From positions 1 to 64,000 of the forward strand of contig CAZHOR010000003.1 of assembly GCA_964534325.1 (NCBI GenBank): a stretch of 64,000 nt of DNA, written 5' to 3'. A program made the translations under genes and the position numbers. The notes under the pieces were generated by a model, which saw only the letters and a list, made by a program, of their open reading frames with translations, was not told where the DNA came from and made no database searches. The DNA is from JdFR-22 sp964534325. Its GTDB lineage: Archaea > Halobacteriota > Archaeoglobi > Archaeoglobales > Archaeoglobaceae. This document shows, piece after piece, positions 8,470 to 15,451 of the stretch; position 1 is the first letter of the stretch; each line of letters starts with the position of its first letter.

Positions 8470-9873
8470 TCACTTCGATTTTCTGCTGATTAAGGCAACA
8501 GCGATTCCAAAGAGAGCTATCACGACTTCAAATCCTGGAACGTTATTCATTTTGGATACCACATCTTTCTCTTCTGGTGTGGCTTTCTTGGTTGGTTTAT
8601 CCTTCTTTTTCTCTTCCTGTTTCTCGTATATCTTGATTTCTCTGTCGTAATTATCACAGATCAATAGCTCGTTAACTCCGTTGTTATCTGAGTCCCCTAT
8701 GAAGATGTTTGAAGGAGTAACCTCTATCGCCTGCAGTTGCTCGAATTCTCCGCTGGCTCGGCCGTAAACATATACTGTTTTGTGGGTCTTGTTGGTGTTC
8801 ATGGGGAAGACGAATTCATTGGCTTCATTACCCAGCAGGTTACCTATTACCGGATAACAGCCGCCCTGCCCGAAACCTTTGCCTGTCTCGAAACTGGTGT
8901 TCCACATCTCATCGTATCTGCTGTAGCCCTGGAAATTGCTGGTGCAATTGAATATATACACTCCGGGCTGTGGTGTGTCCACATCTCCGCAGTGTGTTCC
9001 GCTAATAGCCAGTATCTCTGGTTTGCTGTCGTTATTGAGATTGCCCGTGGTGGCAAGAGTATATCCTATACTCGCCCTCCAAGAATTCTTGTAAACACCT
9101 TTATACTCCAGAACCCTTACATCGTAAGCGTTCCAACAAGAGGTTCCAGCTATTACCTCGTTCTTCCCGTCCCCGTTAACGTCAGCAATATCAACGGTTT
9201 TGACGTTACTACCAGTATTCTGAACCGTGCTGACCTCGTAATTGTCAGTATCCGGATTGTGTTTGAACTGCAGTATTTTGCCTGAATACCAGCTCAGACC
9301 TACTAGGACCTCGTTATCCCCATCGTTGTCCGCGTCTCCTACCTTGATGGCCCCCGGTTCGGTTTTCTGGTCCAGTTTGTAGGAATAAACAACTTCAAAA
9401 GCGTCCAGGCTATTGTTGCCGTCCTGTCTATCGAATACCCTTAGTTTGCTGTCTCCCTGAACGTCACTCGGCTGTCCGGTGGACACGATTATTTCTTGTT
9501 CGCCATCGTTATCTGCATCCCCGATACCGATGCTTGTCACTCCGCCCCACTTGCCCTCTTCAGGTATAACATAGCTCCAGACCCTCTTATAACCATCTTT
9601 ACCGTGTCTGTAGATGTGCACGAAATCGGAATGATCTACCTTGGTCGTACCTATCACAACCTCGTTCCTACCGTCTTTATTGAGGTCGGCAACTTGAACT
9701 ACGTTGGCAGGCACATCTATTTTTTCCTTGAGAGCTAATTCCTCCGAAGAGGAAGCGCTGACACCAATAATAAGAACAATAACCAGAGAAATAAACAGCT
9801 TCAAGCTCAAGGATTTTAATATCCTCTTACTCTTGTTCTCAGAATTAAACCGTAACCTCATATACCATCTCAC
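8470..9873 (-). CDS. secreted FG-GAP/VCBS beta-propeller protein with PGF-CTERM tail
   Basis: This is a 467-residue surface protein. After a basic N-terminus, a signal-peptide hydrophobic stretch lies at about 25-42. The body contains at least six FG-GAP-type repeats with calcium loops such as DLNKDGRNE, DADNDGEQE, DADNDGDNE, DVNGDGKNE and DSDNNGVNE, predicting a beta-propeller. A Lys/Glu-rich spacer leads to PGFEVVIALFGIAVAL plus RKSK, the PGF-CTERM pattern (PGF, helix, basic end) that archaeosortase ArtA processes to anchor proteins to lipid. The listed start is a GTG overlapping the preceding stop as GTGA; an ATG at 9861 is an alternative. The ligand is unknown; a role in cell-surface adhesion is an inference. 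Confidence 0.85.
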   Translation of the reverse strand: MRWYMRLRFNSENKSKRILKSLSLKLFISLVIVLIIGVSASSSEELALKEKIDVPANVVQVADLNKDGRNEVVIGTTKVDHSDFVHIYRHGKDGYKRVWSYVIPEEGKWGGVTSIGIGDADNDGEQEIIVSTGQPSDVQGDSKLRVFDRQDGNNSLDAFEVVYSYKLDQKTEPGAIKVGDADNDGDNEVLVGLSWYSGKILQFKHNPDTDNYEVSTVQNTGSNVKTVDIADVNGDGKNEVIAGTSCWNAYDVRVLEYKGVYKNSWRASIGYTLATTGNLNNDSKPEILAISGTHCGDVDTPQPGVYIFNCTSNFQGYSRYDEMWNTSFETGKGFGQGGCYPVIGNLLGNEANEFVFPMNTNKTHKTVYVYGRASGEFEQLQAIEVTPSNIFIGDSDNNGVNELLICDNYDREIKIYEKQEEKKKDKPTKKATPEEKDVVSKMNNVPGFEVVIALFGIAVALISRKSK

Positions 9874-10172
9874 AACTCTGGAACTGTTTCAGCCTGAAGA
9901 GGTGTTAAACTTTTTATTAGACCTGCTTCTCTGCTCAAGTCACCCTCTTTGATCTCATAGACAATTGGTCTGGGCTCTCTGCCTCTGAAGAATTTCTTTA
10001 CCTCAGCAATCACTTCACAGAACTGTGGGCAATCTTCCAAATCCAGCTTGAAACGATTGCAAAAAATGCTGTTGGTGCAGTGAACGGCATTAACCGTCTT
10101 CTTGTGCGGATCAAGAGTGACAATTGCCTTTTTTCGAGGAAAAGTAACTGTATAGTACTTAATATCCTTCAT
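9870..10172 (-). CDS. small cysteine-containing protein, unknown
   Basis: I do not recognise this 100-residue cytosolic protein. It has an N-terminal beta-rich part (YYTVTFPRKKAIVTLDPHKKTV) and a central region with four cysteines (VHCTNSIFC, then DCPQFC) that could bind a metal. The C-terminus is acidic. Its stop codon overlaps the start of the downstream FG-GAP protein, so the two are probably one transcription unit. The overlap, ordinary codon use and absence of a competing frame are the reasons to accept it. Confidence 0.6.
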   Translation of the reverse strand: MKDIKYYTVTFPRKKAIVTLDPHKKTVNAVHCTNSIFCNRFKLDLEDCPQFCEVIAEVKKFFRGREPRPIVYEIKEGDLSREAGLIKSLTPLQAETVPEL

Positions 10173-10313
10173 TGAAATAAAGTCTTAATAAGATAACATT
10201 AACCTTTTGAATAACATAATAATGATGAGGAATTAAGTAGATGAGAATTTTTCTTCCTTAATCGGTTGGAGGGTGAACTCACACAACTGATCGGTACATG
10301 GTTTTAAACGGTT

Positions 10314-11306
10314 TTATTTCTGGGTGTAATAGTTATAGACTGCGGTCATCAACCCTGCGATCATCGGGGCCACAAAAAATCCTGCTACTCCACCGGCAAT
10401 TGCTCCGCCAATAAATGCGAGCATCAGGACGAGCGGGTGTATTTTGGAAGTGTATCCCACAAAATGCGGGCGCAATATCAATTCTGGAAGTATGTAGAGG
10501 AATATGAGTCCTATGGTGATGAACCATAAGGCCAGCCAAGCATCTGTGAGGGCAAGGAAGAAGGCTACCACAACGAGAACCATCCACTCTGCAAATACAG
10601 GTATAAGGGCAGCCAGAAACATTAAACCGGAAAGCAGGGGGGTGAAGGGGATGTTGAAAGCCAGGAAGTAAGGGATACTGGCGAGGCCTATCAGCAGGGC
10701 AACCACAAAGTTTCCGAACCATAGCCCCAGAAAAGTTTCATCGACCTCAGATATGAACCTTCTCAGCTCTGACCTCCTATCCTCGGGAACAACTCTCAAT
10801 AACCTCTCTATAAAATTATCTCCGTCGAGAAGAACGTAGTAGCAAACAATAGTGGATATGAGGAAGTTCAGGATGAACATGATGGTTCTGAGGGTCACAT
10901 CTATAGCCGAAATGCGGAGTGTGTTTTGAACTACGGACACCATTGAGAACAGAATGCTCTGGATCTCCAGCAAGTACCCTTTGTCGATACCTGCATCCAT
11001 CAAGGTGTTCATGAGGCTTTGGGTGTAGTCTTGCTGGTGAGTTATGATGTGTATTAGCTGGTCGATACCTCGAAAAGCCCCGTAGAACATGAGGAAAGAA
11101 ATGGGAAGAATTATCACTAATGTGGATATCAGGCTGGAAGTTATCCTACCGGTTTTAGGCCTGATACTGTTCTTTATGGGTTTGGCCACATAGGCAAAGA
11201 CTATACCCATCACTATTCCATCTATGAGTGGATAGAAGAACAGGAAAGTGAGAATTAAAAGAGCAATAATAGAAATGAAGAGGACAATAACCCATTTATC
11301 TCTCAT
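10314..11306 (-). CDS. AI-2E family transporter (PerM/UPF0118)
   Basis: This is a 330-residue polytopic membrane protein with about seven to eight hydrophobic helices: two at the N-terminus (residues 8-45), one near 58-75, a soluble helical stretch (80-130), then clustered helices from about 145 to the end. The pattern, and the glycine-rich C-terminal segment (LVLMLAFIGGAIAGGVAGFFVAP), are characteristic of the AI-2E/PerM exporter family. Bacterial members have been linked to autoinducer-2 efflux or Na+/H+ antiport. The archaeal substrate is unknown. It stands alone, with 141-nt and 168-nt spacers either side. Confidence 0.85.
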   Translation of the reverse strand: MRDKWVIVLFISIIALLILTFLFFYPLIDGIVMGIVFAYVAKPIKNSIRPKTGRITSSLISTLVIILPISFLMFYGAFRGIDQLIHIITHQQDYTQSLMNTLMDAGIDKGYLLEIQSILFSMVSVVQNTLRISAIDVTLRTIMFILNFLISTIVCYYVLLDGDNFIERLLRVVPEDRRSELRRFISEVDETFLGLWFGNFVVALLIGLASIPYFLAFNIPFTPLLSGLMFLAALIPVFAEWMVLVVVAFFLALTDAWLALWFITIGLIFLYILPELILRPHFVGYTSKIHPLVLMLAFIGGAIAGGVAGFFVAPMIAGLMTAVYNYYTQK

Positions 11307-11446
11307 AACCGGAATAAATACAAAATGATGTATATTATCTTTTTCATGTAAGTACTGATTATTGACACCCCATAAACAAATTTAATACTGTTACCAGTTC
11401 AGAATTATTCAAAAATAAAATATGTGTTGATCTGTTCAGCCTTTAC

Positions 11447-11485
11447 ACAGCAGAGTCGACCTTTAGACAGCAGGTCAACCTTTAG
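11447..11485. repeat. imperfect tandem repeat at the 3' end of a gene
   Basis: Two adjacent copies of about 19-20 nt (11447-11466 and 11467-11485; shared core ACAGCAG-GTCRACCTTTAG) differ by one inserted base and one substitution. The second copy contains the TGA stop of the gene on the minus strand. This looks like a small local duplication with no evident function. Confidence 0.55.
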
Positions 11486-11918
11486 CGAGGTAGAGAGCCA
11501 GAACGGCGATGATGATTATCAATCCTATAAATGCGAGCACGATTTTTGCTATTCTCTCTACGTTCCTCTTCTGCTTTTCTGTGATAACACTTAATGAGCT
11601 TGTGGCTCCTGCTTGAGCAAATCTCTGGGTCCTCTCGAACACCACTTCTACAGTGTGATCCCCCAGGGCTGTAAAGATATGCTTAAAGGAAAAGTACCCA
11701 TTGTGGTCAGTTTTACTCTCTCCCACCTTTTCCTCGTCAATTAGAATTTTTAAGTTCTTGTTCTCTACTGGGTCCCATTTTTTCTCCTTTTTATTGTATG
11801 ATTGAAGATAACCTGCAATTATAACCTCTTCGTTCCTAACCGGCTTTTTGTCGCTGAAATTCAAGCCTGCAATACGGGTCTTATGAATGGATTCTTCGGG
11901 AGTAAGTTCATCCGCCAT
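11475..11918 (-). CDS. tail-anchored Ig-like/carboxypeptidase-regulatory-like protein
   Basis: This protein of 147 residues has no signal peptide. Residues about 15-105 form a beta-sandwich-like region (ITITLP-type strands with the D-x-N-G-Y-F-x-F turn DHNGYFSFKHIF and GDHTVEVVFE), as in archaeal CarboxypepD_reg or bacterial Ig-like folds. A single membrane helix at about 124-143 (IVLAFIGLIIIIAVLALYL) ends the protein, suggesting a tail-anchored topology. I use the ATG at 11918; an in-frame TTG six bases further upstream has no ribosome site. Function unknown. Confidence 0.6.
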   Translation of the reverse strand: MADELTPEESIHKTRIAGLNFSDKKPVRNEEVIIAGYLQSYNKKEKKWDPVENKNLKILIDEEKVGESKTDHNGYFSFKHIFTALGDHTVEVVFERTQRFAQAGATSSLSVITEKQKRNVERIAKIVLAFIGLIIIIAVLALYLAKG

Positions 11919-11924
11919 ATTCAA

Positions 11925-12269
11925 TTAATGTGTTTTTCTTGTTTTAAAATGTTATCCTTTCTCAATTGGATGGGAGAAAAAGAATGAGAAATTTATAATT
12001 AAGTAATTAAATATTTTAAATCCCCCCAAAATTGGTTTTTTCTTGTGCTTTTTTTGTTTCCGGAGTTTAAGGTTATCCTGTTTGCTTATTGGTAAGGAAA
12101 AAATTTACATATAGTCGAATATATTAAGGAAATTAGATTGATATTTATATGGACTATAATAATTGGCCCTTATCATTATTTGGCCCATGATAATTATTTT
12201 TAGCACGTAGATATAAAAAGCGAATCTTTAAGTAAGATAATTTAGCTCCAACCTAATGGGGTGGTATGA
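11925..12269. promoter_or_regulatory. AT-rich intergenic region with TATA box and repeat/palindrome
   Basis: No gene is visible. At 12158-12198, nested inverted repeats occur (AATAATT/AATTATT and ATCAT/ATGAT) together with two direct copies of TTGGCCC (12163 and 12180), a plausible regulator site. A TATA-like ATATAAAAAG follows at 12211-12220. With the ribosome site GGGGTGG at about 12258, these fit a promoter for the DUF5371-like gene starting at 12270. The binding protein is unknown. Confidence 0.5.
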
Positions 12270-12479
12270 TTGGTCAAACTTGTTCATGCCCAAACTATCT
12301 TAAGCGAAGAAGCATTGAGTGAGTTGAAGAGAAAGGCAGGTAAAAACGCTACAAAAGATGCTATAGCAGAAGCTGTAAAACATTATCTGGATTGTCAGCA
12401 TACATATCAAGAGTCTTTGGAGAAAAAGCTGGAAAGAACCATAAAGAATAGGAGAAGTAGGAAAGAAAAGTATATTTAA
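12270..12479 (+). CDS. DUF5371-like small protein
   Basis: This 69-residue protein begins VKLVHAQTILSEEALSELK and continues with a TKDAIAEAVKHYLDC helix and a basic tail (NRRSRKEKY). The sequence resembles DUF5371, a short family I associate with methanogen-related archaea; its function is unknown, though the shape recalls ribbon-helix-helix DNA-binding proteins. The start is TTG: an in-frame TGA sits directly upstream, no ATG is available in frame, and GGGGTGG lies 6-12 nt before it. It precedes a zinc-finger/winged-helix gene by 44 nt on the same strand. Confidence 0.7.
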   Translation: MVKLVHAQTILSEEALSELKRKAGKNATKDAIAEAVKHYLDCQHTYQESLEKKLERTIKNRRSRKEKYI

Positions 12480-12523
12480 ACCTAACGTAATAAAATGTGA
12501 CTTTCCCCAAGGGGGTAAGGACA

Positions 12524-13534
12524 GTGGAAGCCAGCAGGTACATAAAATCGTCCAAAGAAAAAGAAAATACGTGTCTTTTTTGTGGTGAGCCGGTAGAATA
12601 TGGTTGGGTAAGTGATTATAAAGGCACCAGAGTATGGATATGCCGGAGATGCGTTTTAGAGGGAGAAATAGGCTCCTTAATGGCTTCTGCAATTCTGGAT
12701 AAAGATGAACAAGATAGTGAGCTCCTGGAAGAAATTAATCGCTGCCTGGAAACCACTCAAATGAAGCTTTACAGGAACGTGCTCCATTACACCTTCAAAC
12801 ACCCTACAGGATTACAAAGGGTAGAGGAAGGAGTTAAAGAGAAAATAGAGGCTGCTAAAGTTAAAGAAGCACAAAAGGAAGAAGCAACCGAAACTAAACG
12901 TGATGAAGAGAAAATAGAGTCAAAGGTCCAATCCAGATTGGAAAAGGAAAAAGATAAGCTGGATGAAGAACATCTCTTGGGATACCTCGACGACTGGAAA
13001 TCGATCAGGGACATACAGCAAAAGCTCAAGGTCGGCTATAAACCCCTGCTGGAAAAACTGGATATGATGTATCAGAAAGGGAAAGTGGACAAACGTAAAG
13101 TGAGAATTGAAACAGGTGGACACAAATACAAATACAAAAGAGTTTCAGAGGAAGAGAAAGAGGCCGAAGACAACAACGGTAGCCAGACAGAAAAGAGTGG
13201 ACACTCCAAGGACATAAACCCCCTTAGAAGAGACGCAGACTATATTATAGGGTCAGATGAAAGAACGGGATCAATCAAGGGAGCAGGAACAACTGGGGGT
13301 GAAGAAAAGGTACCAAATGAACCGGTTAAGGCGAGCGAACCTCCCAGTGAGGACCAGCTCCTGAGATATCTTGACGACTGGAGATCTATTAAAGATATTC
13401 AGCAGCAATTCAACATCGGATACAACACACTGCTGGAATCCCTTAACAGGCTATTCTTCAGGGGCTACCTGTTGAAAAAGACCGTCCCGGATAATCCCAT
13501 GTTCAAGAGAGCCGTAAGTGCGAGAAGAGCTTGA
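12524..13534 (+). CDS. zinc-finger protein with duplicated winged-helix-like module
   Basis: I do not know a named family for this 336-residue protein. An N-terminal treble-clef-like zinc site uses C17-x2-C20 and C40-x2-C43. A helical part and a Lys/Glu-rich linker follow. Two copies of a winged-helix-like module then occur (about 145-200 and 280-330), with matched sequence LLGYLDDWKSIRDIQQKL and LLRYLDDWRSIKDIQQQF followed by YKPLLEKL / YNTLLESL. A charged low-complexity linker separates them. I prefer the GTG at 12524, four bases behind GGGGGTAAGG, to the in-frame GTG at 12497. DNA or RNA binding is likely; the target is unknown. Confidence 0.65.
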   Translation: MEASRYIKSSKEKENTCLFCGEPVEYGWVSDYKGTRVWICRRCVLEGEIGSLMASAILDKDEQDSELLEEINRCLETTQMKLYRNVLHYTFKHPTGLQRVEEGVKEKIEAAKVKEAQKEEATETKRDEEKIESKVQSRLEKEKDKLDEEHLLGYLDDWKSIRDIQQKLKVGYKPLLEKLDMMYQKGKVDKRKVRIETGGHKYKYKRVSEEEKEAEDNNGSQTEKSGHSKDINPLRRDADYIIGSDERTGSIKGAGTTGGEEKVPNEPVKASEPPSEDQLLRYLDDWRSIKDIQQQFNIGYNTLLESLNRLFFRGYLLKKTVPDNPMFKRAVSARRA

Positions 13535-13672
13535 ATAGGATTTGAAAAGGTAAGCAAGAAATTGTTTTTAATTTTGGAGCGAATGGGGATTTTATCTTGG
13601 CATCATTCTGATTGTATGGTCTATAGTGACCTACCTTTTTTGGGTCAAGGTCATGGGGAGAAGGGACAAAAA

Positions 13673-13756
13673 ATGGGTAAGACGTCAAAGATCGGATTTA
13701 TAGCAGGTGTGGTCATCTTTGTTGCGCCCATATCTTATCCTTATCTCTATATTTAG
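13673..13756 (+). CDS. possible 27-residue membrane microprotein
   Basis: An ATG preceded by GGGAGAAGGG opens a 27-codon frame, MGKTSKIGFIAGVVIFVAPI then SYPYLYI. It consists of a basic N-terminus and one hydrophobic helix. The ribosome site is convincing, but nothing else supports it and I recognise no family. The surrounding 13535-13821 contains no other gene. Confidence 0.35.
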   Translation: MGKTSKIGFIAGVVIFVAPISYPYLYI

Positions 13757-13821
13757 TTAAAGTTTACTTTTTAATCGCTGGTTTTTTATTTGTGTGAGTA
13801 TAGTTTGATAGGGGTGAGGAT

Positions 13822-14259
13822 ATGAAGGCTATGCTCTCTCTTGTGTTGGCTTGTGCGATCTGTCTGGCCACCAGTGGTTGTATGGGAAATGGCGTTGAGG
13901 AGATACCATCGAACTCCAAGTGGAAATTGGTGTCCTTTGGACCGGTGGGAGATACGGAACCAGTGCTCTCCGGAACGAATATCACTCTGGAATTCGAGGA
14001 GAACAAAGAGTTCAGGGGCTCAGCCGGTTGCAACCACTACTCCGGCTCTTACCGGATCGAAGAGGGGAATAAGGTCGTTATGGAGACAATAATCTCCACA
14101 GAGATGTGGTGCCAGGATGAAGGCGTAATGGAACAGGAAAGCAGGTATCTGGGTTCATTGAGGAATGTTACTTCCTTTAAAGTTGAAGGAGATAACCTGA
14201 AATTGTTCTATAATGATGGAAAAGGTGTTCTCCACTTCACATCCCTTAATTCCACCTGA
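13822..14259 (+). CDS. META-domain lipoprotein (HslJ-like)
   Basis: This 145-residue secreted protein has a short signal peptide with lipobox ATSGC (C20), so it is probably attached to the membrane by a lipid. The mature part matches the META/HslJ domain: a WKLVSF start, GSAGCNHYSGSY, then TEMWCQDEGVMEQE with a paired cysteine, and a closing strand LKLFYNDGKGVLHF. Bacterial relatives are linked to stress and novobiocin resistance; the role in archaea is unknown. A GGGTGAGGAT ribosome site lies immediately upstream. Confidence 0.85.
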   Translation: MKAMLSLVLACAICLATSGCMGNGVEEIPSNSKWKLVSFGPVGDTEPVLSGTNITLEFEENKEFRGSAGCNHYSGSYRIEEGNKVVMETIISTEMWCQDEGVMEQESRYLGSLRNVTSFKVEGDNLKLFYNDGKGVLHFTSLNST

Positions 14260-14298
14260 ACTCGATAGATGGCTTCATTTACCGAACCCACGATAATA

Positions 14299-14435
14299 TG
14301 GGGTCGGTGGGATTTGAACCCACGACCTACGGGTCTCTTCGGGTCAGTGCTCCAACGGGTCATCACCGCTCAGCAGACCCGTTTATCATCATTACCGCTG
14401 GAGCCCGTTGCGCTTCCTAACTACGCCACGACCCC
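14299..14435 (-). tRNA. tRNA-Trp (CCA anticodon) with 63-nt intron
   Basis: Read on the minus strand, 14398-14435 is exon 1 and 14299-14334 exon 2. The acceptor arms GGGGTCG/CGACCCC pair perfectly. The T arm is GTGGG-TTCAAAT-CCCAC, the anticodon stem ACGGG/CCCGT, and the loop CTCCAGA once the intron is removed after position 37, giving anticodon CCA. The discriminator is A and the 3' CCA is not encoded. An A/T-rich TATA-like stretch lies about 25 nt upstream. The intron position is the usual one for euryarchaeal tRNA-Trp. Splice boundaries are set by tRNA numbering; the bulge-helix-bulge I can draw is of a relaxed form. Confidence 0.95.
14335..14397 (-). ncRNA. box C/D guide RNA inside the tRNA-Trp intron
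   Basis: On the minus strand the intron carries, in order, box C (ATGATGA), a guide, box D' (CTGA), box C' (GTGATGA), a second guide and box D (CTGA). The D guide (TTGGAGCA next to the box) pairs with GCTCCA of the anticodon loop, putting the fifth base before box D opposite C34. The D' guide (ACGGGTCTG) pairs with AGACCCGT, putting its fifth base opposite position 39, here C. Both fit the box-plus-five rule for 2'-O-methylation. Guides in this intron at positions 34 and 39 are known in other euryarchaea. Confidence 0.92.
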
Positions 14436-14711
14436 TTGGAGTCTAAAAAATATGAGATAACATCAGTAATATATTTCTTGCGATAGGTCGCTCATAAGTA
14501 AAGTCCGCAACTACAAAATTTTTCAGTCATACTCCGGTTGACCCATCCTATCGAACCCCTTACTGAACCCCTTATTGAACTTTTATTGGGCGATTGGGTA
14601 ATACACTATGCTGGGGCGCTCAGTATTTCTGAGCATGCAGGACTAAAGACAGCGGAAATGCCTTACAGCCTTACAGCAAAGTATTTTATATTTCTCAATT
14701 CAATTATTTTT

Positions 14712-15233
14712 ATGGACCCTGATGAATTCAGAGAGGAGCTAAGGGAGTTCGTGGCGGAAATATGCAAGAAAGAGTTTGCCAGCCTCAAGGAAGAGCAGAA
14801 GGATGAGTTCTTGTCTCAGATGGAAAACACCAATTTTAAGATAGAGAACCTGGAAAATGATGTCAAAGAACTGGGTCAGAGGCTGGAGGAGTTCAACAGG
14901 TATTTTGATGACCTCGCGAACAAGCTGGATAGAGTTGATGACAGTTCTTCCGATAAAGCCGATTCGGTAAGAGATGAGCTGAACACCAGGATAGAGGAAA
15001 TGGACCGCAAACTAGATACTGTGAAGGACAACCTGGAAACCAGAATAGAGGACTCGTCTTACAAGACCGATTCACTGAAAGAAGATGTCATCTCCAGGAA
15101 CGAATCCCTCCGAGACGAGCTTCGGGAATCGATAGCATCCATTAGAGAAGAGGTCAAAACCGATGTGGAGCGCTTAAACGATAAAATAGAAGACCTCTCC
15201 TACCGGTTGGAAGAAATGTCGAGGATGGAATAG
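14712..15233 (+). CDS. coiled-coil protein, unknown
   Basis: This 173-residue protein is almost entirely predicted coiled coil: long heptad-like runs rich in Glu, Lys, Asp and Leu (for example KIENLENDVKELGQRLEEF and RIEEMDRKLDTVKDNLETRI), with no membrane segment or signal. The open frame extends upstream to 14538, but that part lacks coding character and includes an AT-rich TATA-like stretch (about 14683-14695), so I start at ATG 14712 (MDPDEFREEL), giving a near-leaderless message. Internal near-repeats (DSLKEDVISR / DSVRDELNTR) indicate growth by duplication. Function unknown. Confidence 0.65.
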   Translation: MDPDEFREELREFVAEICKKEFASLKEEQKDEFLSQMENTNFKIENLENDVKELGQRLEEFNRYFDDLANKLDRVDDSSSDKADSVRDELNTRIEEMDRKLDTVKDNLETRIEDSSYKTDSLKEDVISRNESLRDELRESIASIREEVKTDVERLNDKIEDLSYRLEEMSRME

Positions 15234-15251
15234 ACAGTGACAGAAAAGTAG

Positions 15252-15356
15252 ATGGCAAAGGTGGCATGGAGGACCATTCAGTTCTATTCCGTTGAACACG
15301 ATCAGGAAGTTAGTTGGGGTATACTTGACTGGGTAGAAGAGGGACGTGGAACATAA
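15252..15356 (+). CDS. possible small ORF (34 residues)
   Basis: An ATG at 15252 opens MAKVAWRTIQFYSVEHDQEV and continues with SWGILDWVEEGRGT before TAA. It has no convincing ribosome site and I know no relatives. It is listed only because the 15234-15451 gap otherwise holds no gene; it may be chance. Confidence 0.2.
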   Translation: MAKVAWRTIQFYSVEHDQEVSWGILDWVEEGRGT

Positions 15357-15451
15357 GACCCATTGGGTAGTCAGATAAATAGATTATAAACCTAAACCGG
15401 ATCATTATTCATTTTAACAACCTTTTTTAACTTTAATAGTGTCCATCCTTT

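Noticed and set aside
10219..10292. Possible box C/D RNA (ATGATGA, AGATGA and CTGA boxes) in the spacer before the AI-2E transporter gene
   Set aside because: Box distances are wrong: no D' box follows the first guide, and the C'-to-D interval is over 40 nt.
14538..14711. N-terminal extension of the coiled-coil protein
   Set aside because: Frame is open but its composition is unlike the rest, it contains a TATA-like promoter stretch, and a good ATG follows at 14712.
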